A stretch of DNA of 64,000 nt from an uncultured Clostridia bacterium (GCA_946500295.1 CAMMVF010000006.1:1-64000); one strand, 5' to 3'; shown: positions 17,237 to 26,362, counted from the stretch's first letter. Notes: a model not told the origin generated them from the sequence alone. Program-made: numbers and translations.

Positions 17237-18526
17237 ATGATACCTATGGTGAAAGCTGACGGAAGTGCAGAGCTTCGGCTTTTAAAGGAAATAGAAAAGA
17301 GAAGTGAAAAGACAAATAAGGACGTAACTGGGGTCGTAAACTCCATCCTCGAGGATGTTAAAAACAGGGGAGACGAGGCGGTAAAAGAATATACGATAAA
17401 ATTTGACGGCAAATCTCCGGAGAAAACAGAGATATCTAAGGATGAAATGAGGTCACTTGCTGCCGATTGTGACCCCAAATTTCTCGATGCTTTAAAAAGA
17501 GCGGCTGAAAATATAGCTGATTTCCACAAACGTCAGCTCAAAGAAAGCTTTTTCGTAACAAAGGATGAAAATGTAATCCTCGGTCAGAGAATCAGAGGAC
17601 TTGAAAGAGTCGGGATTTATGTTCCCGGCGGAACGGCAGCTTATCCTTCATCAGTGTTGATGAGCGCAATTCCTGCAAAAATAGCAGGCGTTAAGGAAGT
17701 AATCATGGTTACACCACCAACAAAGGACGGAAAGCCAAATCCTGATATCATGGCTGCCGCCTTAGTTGGAGGAGTGGATAGAGTTCTGCTTATGGGGGGA
17801 GCACAAGCTGTTGCCGCACTTGCTTACGGAACACAGACAGTGCCGAAGGTTGATAAAATAGTCGGCCCGGGAAATATATATGTTGCCACTGCCAAAAAGC
17901 TACTCTATGGAGTAGTTGATATTGATATGGTAGCAGGTCCCAGCGAAGTTTTGGTAATGGCAGATGAGAGTGCAAATCCCGTCTTTGTTGCTGCTGATCT
18001 GATGTCTCAGGCTGAGCACGATGTTTTAGCCTCTGCTGTATTGCTTACAACCAGTGAAACACTTGCCGAAAAAGTACAGGCTGAAATCGAAAGACAGAGT
18101 GCAAATCTTTCGAGAAAATCAATCATTGATTCATCGCTTGAGAATTACGGTGCTATTATAATCTGCACCAATATAGATGAAATGATAAAATTTGCAAACA
18201 AGCTCGCTCCCGAGCACCTTGAGGTGTGTATGGAAAATCCGCTCGATTATATTGGAGTTTTAGATAATGCGGGATCGGTTTTCCTTGGGCACTATTCACC
18301 TGAGCCGCTTGGCGATTATTTCGCAGGTCCGAACCACGTTCTTCCCACCAGCGGCACTGCCAGATTCTTCTCGCCGCTCGGAGTTGACAGCTTTATCAAG
18401 CGCTCAAGTTTTATTTATTATTCTGAAAAGGCACTCAGAAGAGACGCTGAGGACGTAATTAAGCTTGCCGAAACCGAAGGCCTTACGGCGCACGCCAATT
18501 CCATAAAAGTGCGCTTTGGCTTATAA
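17237..18526 (+). CDS. hisD: Histidinol dehydrogenase
   Basis: Encodes 429 residues. It carries out the last two steps of histidine synthesis, histidinol to histidine with two NAD+. Visible motifs include YVPGGTAAYPSSVLMSAIPA, VGPGNIYVATAKK, AGPSEVLVMAD and the zinc/catalytic region SQAEHD; the C-terminal part has PNHVLPTSGTARF. ATG 17237 follows CGGAG by 9 bases, and the gene begins 5 bases after hisG. Confidence 0.97.
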   Translation: MIPMVKADGSAELRLLKEIEKRSEKTNKDVTGVVNSILEDVKNRGDEAVKEYTIKFDGKSPEKTEISKDEMRSLAADCDPKFLDALKRAAENIADFHKRQLKESFFVTKDENVILGQRIRGLERVGIYVPGGTAAYPSSVLMSAIPAKIAGVKEVIMVTPPTKDGKPNPDIMAAALVGGVDRVLLMGGAQAVAALAYGTQTVPKVDKIVGPGNIYVATAKKLLYGVVDIDMVAGPSEVLVMADESANPVFVAADLMSQAEHDVLASAVLLTTSETLAEKVQAEIERQSANLSRKSIIDSSLENYGAIIICTNIDEMIKFANKLAPEHLEVCMENPLDYIGVLDNAGSVFLGHYSPEPLGDYFAGPNHVLPTSGTARFFSPLGVDSFIKRSSFIYYSEKALRRDAEDVIKLAETEGLTAHANSIKVRFGL

Positions 18527-18563
18527 TTCTATTGAATAAGAAATTAGTAAGAGGTGATATAAC

Positions 18564-19625
18564 TTGTATCAGTTGAATGAAAAGATCAGGGATTTAAAAC
18601 CCTATGATCCGGTTACCGGGGAGATGAAAGTCCGTCTGGATGCAAACGAGAGCTGTTTGAATCTCCCTCAGGATATAATTGAGGAGATTCAAGCGGCTGT
18701 AGCAAAGATTGATTTTAATCGCTATCCTGACCCGAACGCAACTGCGGTGTGCAAGGCTTTTGCCGACTACTATGGAATTAATTCTGAGTTAGTTACAGCG
18801 TCCAACGGCTCCGATGAGCTTATATCTATTATTATGTCCTCCTTTGCCATGAAGGGAGACAAGGTAGTGACAGTCAACCCGGATTTTTCAATGTACAACT
18901 TTTACTGCTCCATAGCAGAGCTTGAATGTATAGGTGTTCAGAAAAATGAGGATCTCACTATTGATGTTGATAGGTTGATTAAGGCAGTTCAGGACAATAA
19001 TGCTGCCATAGTTATTTTCTCAAATCCCTGCAATCCTACGTCAAAGGGACTTTCCAAGGATGATGTCAAAAGACTGATAAGCTCAGTTGATGCTTTGGTA
19101 GTCTTGGATGAGGCTTATATGGATTTTTGGGATAGTTCTCTTTTGGATGAGGTTGATAATTATTCAAATCTGGTTATCTTTCGCACCGCATCTAAGGCCG
19201 TTGGAGCAGCTGCCGTGAGACTGGGTTTTGCCGTGGCAAACAAGACTATAACCACGGCTATTAAGGCGGTAAAATCACCTTATAATCTTAATACACTTAC
19301 ACAGGAAATCGGCAGAATAATCTACACGCATCATGAATATTTAACAAAAAAGAAAAAATTTATTGTAAGTCAAAGACAAAGCCTATATAATAGTCTTGTG
19401 GAAATATCCGACAAGTACCCGGATCACTTTGAAGTTATCAGTGGCAGTTCAAATTTTGTGTTTGTAAAAACCGATGTAGCGCTAAAGCTTTTTGAGTATC
19501 TTAAGCAAAGAGGAACCGCAATTAGATATATGGGTGATTACATAAGAATATCTGCGGGTACCAATGAGGAAAATTCCGTTGTAATTTCTCAGATTAATGA
19601 CTTTTTAAGCACTGCTGTTAATTAA
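18564..19625 (+). CDS. hisC: Histidinol-phosphate aminotransferase
   Basis: Encodes 353 residues. This PLP enzyme of fold type I converts imidazole acetol phosphate to histidinol phosphate. Motifs: RLDANESCLNLP near the N-terminus, NGSDELI, FSNPCNPTS, VVLDEAYMDF and the PLP lysine region FRTASKAVGAAAVRLGFAV. Translation starts at TTG 18564 after GAGGTGA. It lies 37 bases after hisD. Confidence 0.95.
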   Translation: MYQLNEKIRDLKPYDPVTGEMKVRLDANESCLNLPQDIIEEIQAAVAKIDFNRYPDPNATAVCKAFADYYGINSELVTASNGSDELISIIMSSFAMKGDKVVTVNPDFSMYNFYCSIAELECIGVQKNEDLTIDVDRLIKAVQDNNAAIVIFSNPCNPTSKGLSKDDVKRLISSVDALVVLDEAYMDFWDSSLLDEVDNYSNLVIFRTASKAVGAAAVRLGFAVANKTITTAIKAVKSPYNLNTLTQEIGRIIYTHHEYLTKKKKFIVSQRQSLYNSLVEISDKYPDHFEVISGSSNFVFVKTDVALKLFEYLKQRGTAIRYMGDYIRISAGTNEENSVVISQINDFLSTAVN

Positions 19626-19648
19626 ATATATTGTGAGGATTGATACGA

Positions 19649-20227
19649 ATGAGAAACGCCGCCGTTGAACGTAAAACAAAGGAAACAGATATTTTTGTTG
19701 CTCTCGATTTAGACGGCGGTAAGGTTTCGATCGAGACCGGAATCGGCTTTTTCGACCACATGCTCACCGCTTTGGCTGTTCATTCCGGATTTGGATTGAC
19801 AATAAGAGCAAAAGGCGACTTGGAGGTTGACTGCCATCATACTGTCGAAGATGTCGGTATAGTGCTGGGGCAGGCGCTGTCAAAAGCACTGGGAAATAAA
19901 TCCGGAATCAAGCGTTATTCAAGCTTTTTTATACCGATGGACGAGGCGCTGGCATTTTGCAGCGTAGATATAAGCGGCAGACCGTTTTTGGTGTTTGATG
20001 CGGTCATGCCTCAGGCAGTTGTTGGTGAGTTTGATTGCTGTATGACAGAGGAATTTTTCCGTGCTCTTGCATTTAACTCAGGAATTACTCTTCATATTAA
20101 GTCAATGTACGGTGCAAACAGTCACCATATAATAGAGGCTATATTTAAAGCAGTAGCGCATGCACTTAGTAGTGCATCTGAGAAAACGAGCAGCGGAGAA
20201 GTCCTTTCCACTAAGGGTGTATTATAA
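19649..20227 (+). CDS. hisB: Imidazoleglycerol-phosphate dehydratase
   Basis: Encodes 192 residues, the monofunctional form without the histidinol phosphatase domain. It dehydrates IGP to imidazole acetol phosphate. The metal-binding duplicated motifs are seen in FFDHMLTALAVHSGF and CHHTVEDVGIVLG, then GANSHHIIEAIFKA. ATG 19649 was chosen over TTG 19640, which sits only 3 bases from GAGG. The next gene in most relatives would be hisH; here hisA follows after 98 bases. Confidence 0.96.
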   Translation: MRNAAVERKTKETDIFVALDLDGGKVSIETGIGFFDHMLTALAVHSGFGLTIRAKGDLEVDCHHTVEDVGIVLGQALSKALGNKSGIKRYSSFFIPMDEALAFCSVDISGRPFLVFDAVMPQAVVGEFDCCMTEEFFRALAFNSGITLHIKSMYGANSHHIIEAIFKAVAHALSSASEKTSSGEVLSTKGVL

Positions 20228-20325
20228 TTAGGAAGCAGAAAATCTTTTATTGTCGGTTTGTGCTGATAATATTATTTGTATGGTATGTGTAATATGTGAT
20301 ACATATGATGGGAGTGGAAAATTTA

Positions 20326-21072
20326 ATGATCGTAATTCCTGCAATAGATTTAAAGGATGGAAATTGTGTAAGACTTTATAGGGGCGACTATTCAACCGTA
20401 CATAAGGTAGCTGATAGTCCGCTGGAGACAGCGCTTACATTTCAGCAGCTCGGAGCTACTTGGCTGCATATGGTGGATTTAGATGGTGCTAAGGACGGGA
20501 TGATGAAAAATCAGGATATTATTCTCCGTGTCTGTAATGAAACCAGTCTAAAGGTAGAGGTTGGCGGCGGCATACGTGATATGGAGACAGTAGATTATTA
20601 TCTCCAAAACGGCGTCTCAAGGGTTATTTTTGGCTCGGCTGCTGTTAAAAACAAACAGTTGGTCGTAGATGCTGTTAAAAAATACGGTGAAAAGATAGCG
20701 GTAGGTATTGACGCTATAAACGGTATGGCTTGCGCTGAAGGCTGGATGGATAATTCTGGGGTTGATTTTTGTGAGCTTGCAGTTGAAATGGAAAAGATAG
20801 GTGTTTCTAAAATTATTTTTACCGACATTTCAAAAGATGGTATGCTATCAGGACCAAACCTGACGCAGCTTGATGAACTTAAATCAGCAGTAAGCTGTGA
20901 CATAATCGCCAGCGGCGGAATTGCAAACCTAAAAGATATAATCAATCTTGCCGAGCTAAATATTTATGGTGCAATCACAGGTAAGGCCATCTATTCCGGT
21001 GATCTTTCTTTGCCTGATGCTATTAAAATTGGCGAGCGAGTTGAGAATATGGAGAAAGATTATGAATATTGA
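20326..21072 (+). CDS. hisA: ProFAR isomerase HisA
   Basis: Encodes 248 residues. A TIM-barrel isomerase that opens the ribose ring of ProFAR in histidine synthesis. The N-terminus [21 protein letters not shown] is the HisA signature. Other motifs are [30 protein letters not shown] and [13 protein letters not shown] chose ATG 20326 for this N-terminus; the frame is open to 20296. Its end overlaps hisI by 11 bases. Confidence 0.95.
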   Translation: MIVIPAIDLKDGNCVRLYRGDYSTVHKVADSPLETALTFQQLGATWLHMVDLDGAKDGMMKNQDIILRVCNETSLKVEVGGGIRDMETVDYYLQNGVSRVIFGSAAVKNKQLVVDAVKKYGEKIAVGIDAINGMACAEGWMDNSGVDFCELAVEMEKIGVSKIIFTDISKDGMLSGPNLTQLDELKSAVSCDIIASGGIANLKDIINLAELNIYGAITGKAIYSGDLSLPDAIKIGERVENMEKDYEY

Positions 21073-21382
21073 TTATGACAGATTTTTTAAAAAATCCGAG
21101 CTTGTTCCGGCCATAGTCCAGGAAAAGTCAACAGGAGAGGTCTTGATGCTTGCATATATGAATCGTGAGTCTGTTCAAAAAACCTTTGAAACGGGCTACA
21201 CCTGGTTTTACAGCCGCTCAAGGCAGGAGCTTTGGAACAAAGGCGCTACCTCGGGTCATTTGCAAAAGGTTATAGATATCTATACTGACTGTGACGATGA
21301 TACTATTTTAGTAACGGTCGAGCAAACCGGAGCAGCATGCCATACTGGAAATCATAGCTGCTTTTATACAAAATTAAAATAA
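21062..21382 (+). CDS. hisI: Phosphoribosyl-AMP cyclohydrolase
   Basis: Encodes 106 residues and hydrolyses PR-AMP to ProFAR. The monofunctional HisI domain shows [32 protein letters not shown] and metal-ligand residues in [13 protein letters not shown] and [12 protein letters not shown] 21062 follows ATGGAGAAAG inside the end of hisA, giving translational coupling. In many relatives hisF lies between hisA and hisI; here it is missing. Confidence 0.96.
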   Translation: MNIDYDRFFKKSELVPAIVQEKSTGEVLMLAYMNRESVQKTFETGYTWFYSRSRQELWNKGATSGHLQKVIDIYTDCDDDTILVTVEQTGAACHTGNHSCFYTKLK

Positions 21383-21395
21383 AGGAGATTGTCCT

Positions 21396-21725
21396 ATGAA
21401 CGACAGCGTTTTAAGAGCACTTTACGAGACCGTTGTTAGCCGTAAAGAAAATCCACAGGAGGGCTCATACACCTGTTATCTTTTTGATAAGGGTCGAGAC
21501 AAGATTTTAAAGAAAGTCGGTGAGGAGTGCAGCGAAACTATAATTGCCTCCAAAAATTCTGACAAAGGTGAGACAGTGTATGAGATTTGTGACCTTTGGT
21601 ATCACTTGACAGTATTGATGGTTGAGATGGGGATTCCACTGGAGGATGTTCTTGCGGAGCTCGATAAGCGAAGCGAAAAAACCGGTAATCTTAAGAAATT
21701 CCATCAGGTAGATAAAAACACCTAA
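21396..21725 (+). CDS. hisE: Phosphoribosyl-ATP pyrophosphohydrolase
   Basis: Encodes 109 residues of the all-alpha MazG-like fold. It removes pyrophosphate from PR-ATP. The signature LKKVGEECSETIIASKN carries the metal-binding acidic residues. AAAGGAG precedes the ATG. It is the last gene of the operon and is followed by a terminator. Confidence 0.95.
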   Translation: MNDSVLRALYETVVSRKENPQEGSYTCYLFDKGRDKILKKVGEECSETIIASKNSDKGETVYEICDLWYHLTVLMVEMGIPLEDVLAELDKRSEKTGNLKKFHQVDKNT

Positions 21726-21758
21726 TTGTTAATGTTGTACATAAATTTAATTTTATTT

Positions 21759-21796
21759 TGGGCGAGTTAATGAATTCGTAACTCGTCCCTTTTCTT
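21759..21796 (+). terminator. Terminator of the his operon
   Basis: CGAGTTA...TAACTCG forms the stem, flanked by GGG/CCC with one bulged T, then TTTTCTTT. Confidence 0.7.
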
Positions 21797-21808
21797 TGGC
21801 AAAATTCG

Positions 21809-21837
21809 TTGAATTTGATTAAGGAAATGTGTATAAT
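21809..21837 (+). promoter_or_regulatory. Promoter of the amylase gene
   Basis: TTGAAT (21809-21814), a 17-base spacer and TATAAT (21832-21837). The start codon lies 28 bases further, with a strong AAGGAGG. Confidence 0.75.
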
Positions 21838-21864
21838 TAGTATATATACAAGGAGGTTAAAGAA

Positions 21865-24261
21865 ATGAAGCTAAACAAAAAATCTTTGCTCAGTGTTTCA
21901 CTTGCAGCATTGCTTGCTGTTGGCAGCGCTGCTGTTCCTTCGGCAGTAGCTCCGGCAGAGGATACTCAGTCATCAAGCGCTTCAGAGAATATCAACTCGG
22001 CTTACAACCTTGCTTCAAATATTGAAGACGGAAATATTCTCCATGCGTTTAACTGGTATTTTAACGACGTTAAAAAGTACATGAAGGATATTGCAGCTGC
22101 GGGCTACTCAGCTGTGCAGGTTTCACCGGTTCAGGCAAATAAAGGAACAATTAACTCCTCAACATATGCCTGCGATTGGTGGGTTACATATCAGCCTATC
22201 AACTTTGAAATAGGCAACGGCTTTGGTACAAAAGCTGATTTCAAGGCAATGTGTGCTGAGGCAGAAAAGTACGGCGTTAAAATTATTGTTGATGTCGTAG
22301 CTAACCATATGGCTCAGGCTGACGGCGGTGAATCTGGCGAGGTAGCTGACAGCGTAATCGCCGACTTACGTGATGACCCTGACTGTTGGCATACAAGTAC
22401 ATTTAATACAACTGATGCTAACCGCTACGCAATGACGCAGAATACTCTCAGCGGACTTCCTGACCTCAACACTTCAAATCAAAAGGTACAGGACTATGTT
22501 AAGTCCCTCCTGAAAGAGTGCATCGACTACGGCGCAGACGGCTTCCGTTTTGACGCTGCAAAGCATATTGAGCTTGACACAGATCCGGAAATCAACGGTG
22601 TAAGCTATGCAAGTGATTTCTGGAGTGAGATTACTTCCTACGCAAGAGAGCTCAAAGACGATGTCTTTATCTATGGTGAGATACTGGCGCCTTTCGGAAC
22701 CGAATCCGCTAACTACACTCAGTATATGAGAATTACAGACAGCAACTATGGCGCTACAGTTCGTAATGCTGCCAAGGGTTCTACAAACGGAGATCTTGAG
22801 AGCTACGGCTTGAGCGATGTAGATGGCTCTGACCTTGTATTGTGGGTTGAATCACATGACAACTATGTATCCAGAGAGTCCACCCTCAGGGATGAGCAGG
22901 TTGTCCTCGGTTGGGGTATTATTGGTGCTAGAAAAGACTCTCCGGCTCTCTTCCTTGTAAGACCGGAGCACGAGAGATTCGGCACCGTATCCGGTAGCAC
23001 AACCATTATGTATGATGAGTTGATGGGCGGTCCCGGAGCACTATCGTGGCAGGACGATGCTGTTGTAGCTGTCAATAAATTTAAGAACCACTTTAATTCA
23101 GCAAATGCAGATGAAACTCTCTATACAGATGGTAAGCAATTCTTTGTACAGAGGGGAAGAGAAGGAATCGTAATCACTAATACCGATTCAAGAGCAGGCG
23201 ACGTACAGCTTCAAACAACCCTTAATGACGGTACTTATACTGACCAGGTTACTGGATCACAATACACCGTATCTGATGGTGTTTTGAGCGGTACAATAGA
23301 TGCGAGAAGTGTTGCTGTACTTTATGTTCCTACTACTGCTGACTTTGTTCCCACAGCGGATATAACTCTGAACGGTAACGATATTGAAACATCGGATACT
23401 GATCTCAGCTTTACAGGAGATACAGCTGAGCTTAACTGTACCTTTGGCGGTGGAGTCGTCTCTGCTTCTGTTACAGTTACAGCTAATGGCGAGACTTCAA
23501 CCGCAACTAATGATGACGGCAGTGATATAAATATGACTATTGGCAATGGCGTTGATTACGGTAAACAGATTTTCGTCACTGTCGAAGCATTTAGCGCTGC
23601 AGGAACAATAACCGATAAATATACCATTGTTAAACGGAACCCGGAAGCTACCTGTGTTGCTTACTTTGACACAAAGGGCAATGAGGACTGGATGAATGAG
23701 GGCGAGCTTTCCGGAATCTACTGTTACGCAAAGGATGCAGACGGAAACGAGCTTGCCGCTTATCCCGGATTTGAGATGGAGCCTGTAGAGGGAACAACCT
23801 ACCTGAAGGTTGAACTTCCGATAACAACTGGAACAGTTAAGTTTAACGAAGGTCCGGTAAGCACAGGACTTGATGGAAGAACTATTCCTGCGACAGTTGT
23901 TAATTACGGCAGCGCTACCTCGGCTGCTAACCGCGAGGCTGGCGGCTTTGAGATTACAGGTTCAATGATTTGGACAAATGGCTCATGGCAAAATTACGAA
24001 TCTGTTGCTCCTTTCAAGACTGATTGCGAGACATATTCGCTCGGTGATGCAAATGGCGATGGAAATATTACTCTTGTTGACGCTATTTTGATCAACAAAG
24101 TATCTATGGCATCGGCTGAAGCGGGAACTCTTACCGGTGATGCGGCTCAAGCTGCTGATATCAATGCTGATGGTAGCATCACTCTTATAGATGCAATTTG
24201 TGTTCAAAAATATGTATCAAGATTGGATGTTGAATACAGGATATCGTACCCGGTTATCTGA
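21865..24261 (+). CDS. Secreted GH13 alpha-amylase with type I dockerin
   Basis: Encodes 798 residues. A signal peptide of about 25 residues is followed by a GH13 barrel with the conserved regions VDVVANHM, GFRFDAAKH (nucleophile Asp about 230), YGEIL (acid/base Glu about 272) and ESHDNY (Asp about 332). Next come an all-beta C-domain, an Ig-like domain (about 495-590), a CBM26-like starch-binding module (about 595-710) and a C-terminal type I dockerin (about 725-790) with two calcium repeats, GDANGDGNITLVDA and DINADGSITLIDA. The dockerin implies docking to a cohesin scaffold outside the cell, as in the R. bromii amylosome. The module calls after the barrel are by pattern and less certain. 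Confidence 0.93.
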   Translation: MKLNKKSLLSVSLAALLAVGSAAVPSAVAPAEDTQSSSASENINSAYNLASNIEDGNILHAFNWYFNDVKKYMKDIAAAGYSAVQVSPVQANKGTINSSTYACDWWVTYQPINFEIGNGFGTKADFKAMCAEAEKYGVKIIVDVVANHMAQADGGESGEVADSVIADLRDDPDCWHTSTFNTTDANRYAMTQNTLSGLPDLNTSNQKVQDYVKSLLKECIDYGADGFRFDAAKHIELDTDPEINGVSYASDFWSEITSYARELKDDVFIYGEILAPFGTESANYTQYMRITDSNYGATVRNAAKGSTNGDLESYGLSDVDGSDLVLWVESHDNYVSRESTLRDEQVVLGWGIIGARKDSPALFLVRPEHERFGTVSGSTTIMYDELMGGPGALSWQDDAVVAVNKFKNHFNSANADETLYTDGKQFFVQRGREGIVITNTDSRAGDVQLQTTLNDGTYTDQVTGSQYTVSDGVLSGTIDARSVAVLYVPTTADFVPTADITLNGNDIETSDTDLSFTGDTAELNCTFGGGVVSASVTVTANGETSTATNDDGSDINMTIGNGVDYGKQIFVTVEAFSAAGTITDKYTIVKRNPEATCVAYFDTKGNEDWMNEGELSGIYCYAKDADGNELAAYPGFEMEPVEGTTYLKVELPITTGTVKFNEGPVSTGLDGRTIPATVVNYGSATSAANREAGGFEITGSMIWTNGSWQNYESVAPFKTDCETYSLGDANGDGNITLVDAILINKVSMASAEAGTLTGDAAQAADINADGSITLIDAICVQKYVSRLDVEYRISYPVI

Positions 24262-24278
24262 TATACTTAAAATTATTA

Positions 24279-24315
24279 ATCGGCTGGCTCAATTCATTGG
24301 GTCAGCCGATTTTTA
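24279..24315 (+). terminator. Terminator of the amylase gene
   Basis: ATCGGCTGGC pairs with GTCAGCCGAT (one G-U pair), followed by TTTTT. Confidence 0.82.
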
Positions 24316-24354
24316 TCGAAAGCAAGTAAAACTATTATAATATTTTATAAACTT

Positions 24355-24387
24355 AAAGGGTTACAGCAAATTACGCTGTAACCCTTT
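24355..24387 (-). terminator. Long stem-loop at the end of the thi operon
   Basis: A perfect 13-base stem, AAAGGGTTACAGC with GCTGTAACCCTTT, has a 7-base loop. It lies about 30 bases past the second stop of the minus-strand HIT gene. No strong T-run follows on either strand, so it may also protect the 3' end from decay. Confidence 0.55.
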
Positions 24388-24415
24388 GAAGCAATTACCT
24401 ATATTTTAGATTCGA

Positions 24416-24481
24416 TTATAAGAGTTTATCCAATTCAAAAATCAGCCTGGATTTCATATCGTTAAGCTCAACTTCTGATGG
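24416..24481 (-). pseudogene. In-phase coding remnant: C-terminal tail of the HIT gene after TAG
   Basis: Twenty-one sense codons follow the TAG in the same frame and end in TAA. They encode an amphipathic, charged helix with no stop, typical of coding rather than spacer DNA. Either a recent nonsense mutation cut off this tail or the amber codon is read through at some rate. Confidence 0.6.
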
Positions 24482-24874
24482 CTAGTTTGCATCATCATAC
24501 ATCTTGTCCATAGGATACCACCACACAGGTCCTTTTCCGTTGTTGCCGTATTCGCCTAAGTCATTTTTTCTGCGAGGAAAAAGGTGCCAGTGCATGTGGG
24601 CTTCTCCGTTTCCGAGCATTTCATAATTCATCTTTTCTGCTCCGAAAGCGTTTTGAACCGCTTGAGCTACAATAGACATTTCTTCCAGAAACTTCATTTT
24701 TGTACTTCTGTCAATCAGATGAAGCTCCGTTACATGCTCTTTAAATAAAAACAACGTATAACCTTTGAAATGTTGGTGATCACCGATAACAACATAGCCG
24801 GTTTCCAGCTCTTTTACAAAATAAGGATTTGTACCCTTCTGTATCATTCCGATTCGCTCACAAATAAAGCACAT
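24482..24874 (-). CDS. HIT-family nucleotide-binding protein, interrupted by an amber codon
   Basis: The frame gives 130 residues of a HIT-domain hydrolase/transferase: a CFIC zinc-type pair at the N-terminus and the catalytic HMHWH (residues 93-97). The frame stops at TAG 24484-24482. The very next codons stay in phase for 21 more (PSEVELNDMKSRLIFELDKL...) to TAA at 24416-24418. That tail looks like the normal helical C-terminus of this group, which typically follows MYDD with a Lys/Arg/Gln and a PS/PT-E-E segment. The intact gene would therefore be 24416-24874 (152 residues). The core HIT fold is complete, so the short product may still work. It is likely co-transcribed with thiD, 46 bases upstream. 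Confidence 0.88.
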   Translation of the reverse strand: MCFICERIGMIQKGTNPYFVKELETGYVVIGDHQHFKGYTLFLFKEHVTELHLIDRSTKMKFLEEMSIVAQAVQNAFGAEKMNYEMLGNGEAHMHWHLFPRRKNDLGEYGNNGKGPVWWYPMDKMYDDAN

Positions 24875-24920
24875 AAAAATATCTCCTGAAATTTTATTAA
24901 GTTTTAATTCTTATATGAAG

Positions 24921-25706
24921 CTAAACCAGCATAAAATTATGCAGAAGCGGCCCGCTTCCATGTCCTATGTCAAGTCCGGCTTTAAGCGCGGAAGTAATAT
25001 AGTCCTTAGCATCGCTAATGCTTTGATATAAAGACTTCCCCTCGGCAAGTCCGCAGGCTATAGCGGAGGATAGAGTACAGCCTGTCCCATGAGTGTTTTT
25101 GTTATAAATTCGCTCTGAGGGAAACCAATAAAAAGTCTTTCCGTCATAGAGCAGGTCATCAGCGTTATCTAAGCTGTGCCCTCCCTTTACTAAAGTGGCA
25201 GTGCAAAACTCATCAAAAATTATCTTAGCCGCCTTTTCCATATCACCTTTATCGTGAATTGTTGTCTCGCTCAGACTCTCAGCTTCGGGTATATTCGGTG
25301 TGATAAGCTCAGCAAGGGGGAGAAGCATACTTTTCAATGCTCCCATAGCGTCCTCATTCAGTAACCTGCTTCCGCTGGTGGAGATCATTACAGGGTCAAT
25401 CACAAGGTGTTTGGGCTTGTATTTTTTTATTGCCGCGGAAATAATACCAATATTCTCAGCGTTTGATACCATACCGACTTTTACGCTGTCGGGAAAAATA
25501 TCTGTAAATACAGCGTCCAGCTGCTGCATTAAGAAGCTCGGCTCAGTGTCTGCTACTCCATATACACCAGTAGTATTCTGTGCCGTGAGCGAGGTAATTG
25601 CGCTCATGGCGTAAAGTCCCATGCAGGTGATCGTTTTGACGTCGGCTTGTATTCCGGCTCCTCCGCTTGAATCGGAACCTGCTATAGTCAGTACCTTCTT
25701 AATCAT
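24921..25706 (-). CDS. thiD: Hydroxymethylpyrimidine (phosphate) kinase
   Basis: Encodes 261 residues of the ribokinase-like fold. It phosphorylates HMP and HMP-P to HMP-PP in thiamine synthesis. Motifs: LTIAGSDSSGGAGIQAD at the N-terminus, MVSNAENIGII, DPVMISTSGSRLL and the C-terminal anion-hole motif NTHGTGCTLSSAIA with the catalytic Asp/Cys region. It overlaps the upstream HAD gene by 8 bases. Confidence 0.95.
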   Translation of the reverse strand: MIKKVLTIAGSDSSGGAGIQADVKTITCMGLYAMSAITSLTAQNTTGVYGVADTEPSFLMQQLDAVFTDIFPDSVKVGMVSNAENIGIISAAIKKYKPKHLVIDPVMISTSGSRLLNEDAMGALKSMLLPLAELITPNIPEAESLSETTIHDKGDMEKAAKIIFDEFCTATLVKGGHSLDNADDLLYDGKTFYWFPSERIYNKNTHGTGCTLSSAIACGLAEGKSLYQSISDAKDYITSALKAGLDIGHGSGPLLHNFMLV

Positions 25707-26352
25707 AAATTCTCTTCCAATCTCTCATTGATTCAAGATAAACATCAGCGACAGCTTCCATCTCCACACGACTTTGGTTAGAGTATTCATCATACACAGC
25801 TGCAGCTTTGAAACCACCTTTTTTGGCAGATGTCACTCCGAAGAGCATATCCTCAAACACCCAGGTGTTTTCTTTTTGTGTGCCGAGCTGTTTGCAGGCA
25901 ATATCATATATCCTTGGGGTAGATTTGTTTATATTTAAATCGCTTCCAGAGATATACCCACAAAAATACCTATCAAGTCCGCAGCGTTTAGCCGCAGCTT
26001 TAATCAACTCGGCTGTATTTGTAGATGCTACGCACATTTTTATGCCAAGCTCATGTGCCTGAGTAACAGCCTTGACTGCTCCGTCCTTTGGTTGTACTCT
26101 ATAAATATATTCATCCGCAACTCGCTGCTTTATACCTGTAATTATCTCATCAACACTAAGATCAATACTATATTCCTTTTTTAAAAATTCAGCCCCCTGT
26201 GTTAAAGTAAAGGAGGAAACCTCCTCTTTTAGCCCGGGTTTTGGAAGTTTGCCGATTGATTTCAGATAATCGCTGTCTAAACTCTCCCAAATATGCTGGG
26301 AATCAAATAAAGTTCCGTCAAAATCAAAAATTATTCCTTCAACCTTGTTCAT
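25699..26352 (-). CDS. HAD-family phosphatase in the thiamine operon
   Basis: Encodes 217 residues of the beta-phosphoglucomutase-like HAD subfamily. Motif I is IIFDFDGTLFDSQ, with Asp nucleophile and Asp acid/base. Motif II lies in CVASTNTAELI and motif IV in TWVFEDMLFGV. A helical cap is present (about 15-80). Lying between thiC and thiD under a TPP riboswitch, it may dephosphorylate a thiamine-pathway phosphate such as thiamine monophosphate, or clear damaged intermediates; this is context inference. ATG 26352 sits 10 bases after the thiC stop and 4 after AGGTG; a longer frame from 26373 overlaps thiC. Confidence 0.85.
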   Translation of the reverse strand: MNKVEGIIFDFDGTLFDSQHIWESLDSDYLKSIGKLPKPGLKEEVSSFTLTQGAEFLKKEYSIDLSVDEIITGIKQRVADEYIYRVQPKDGAVKAVTQAHELGIKMCVASTNTAELIKAAAKRCGLDRYFCGYISGSDLNINKSTPRIYDIACKQLGTQKENTWVFEDMLFGVTSAKKGGFKAAAVYDEYSNQSRVEMEAVADVYLESMRDWKRIYD

Positions 26353-26362
26353 ATCGCACCTG

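Noticed and set aside
24482-24484. TAG as a genome-wide sense codon
   Set aside because: TAG ends several complete genes here, including ispG, the sirtuin gene and ylmH, so a general recoding is not supported.
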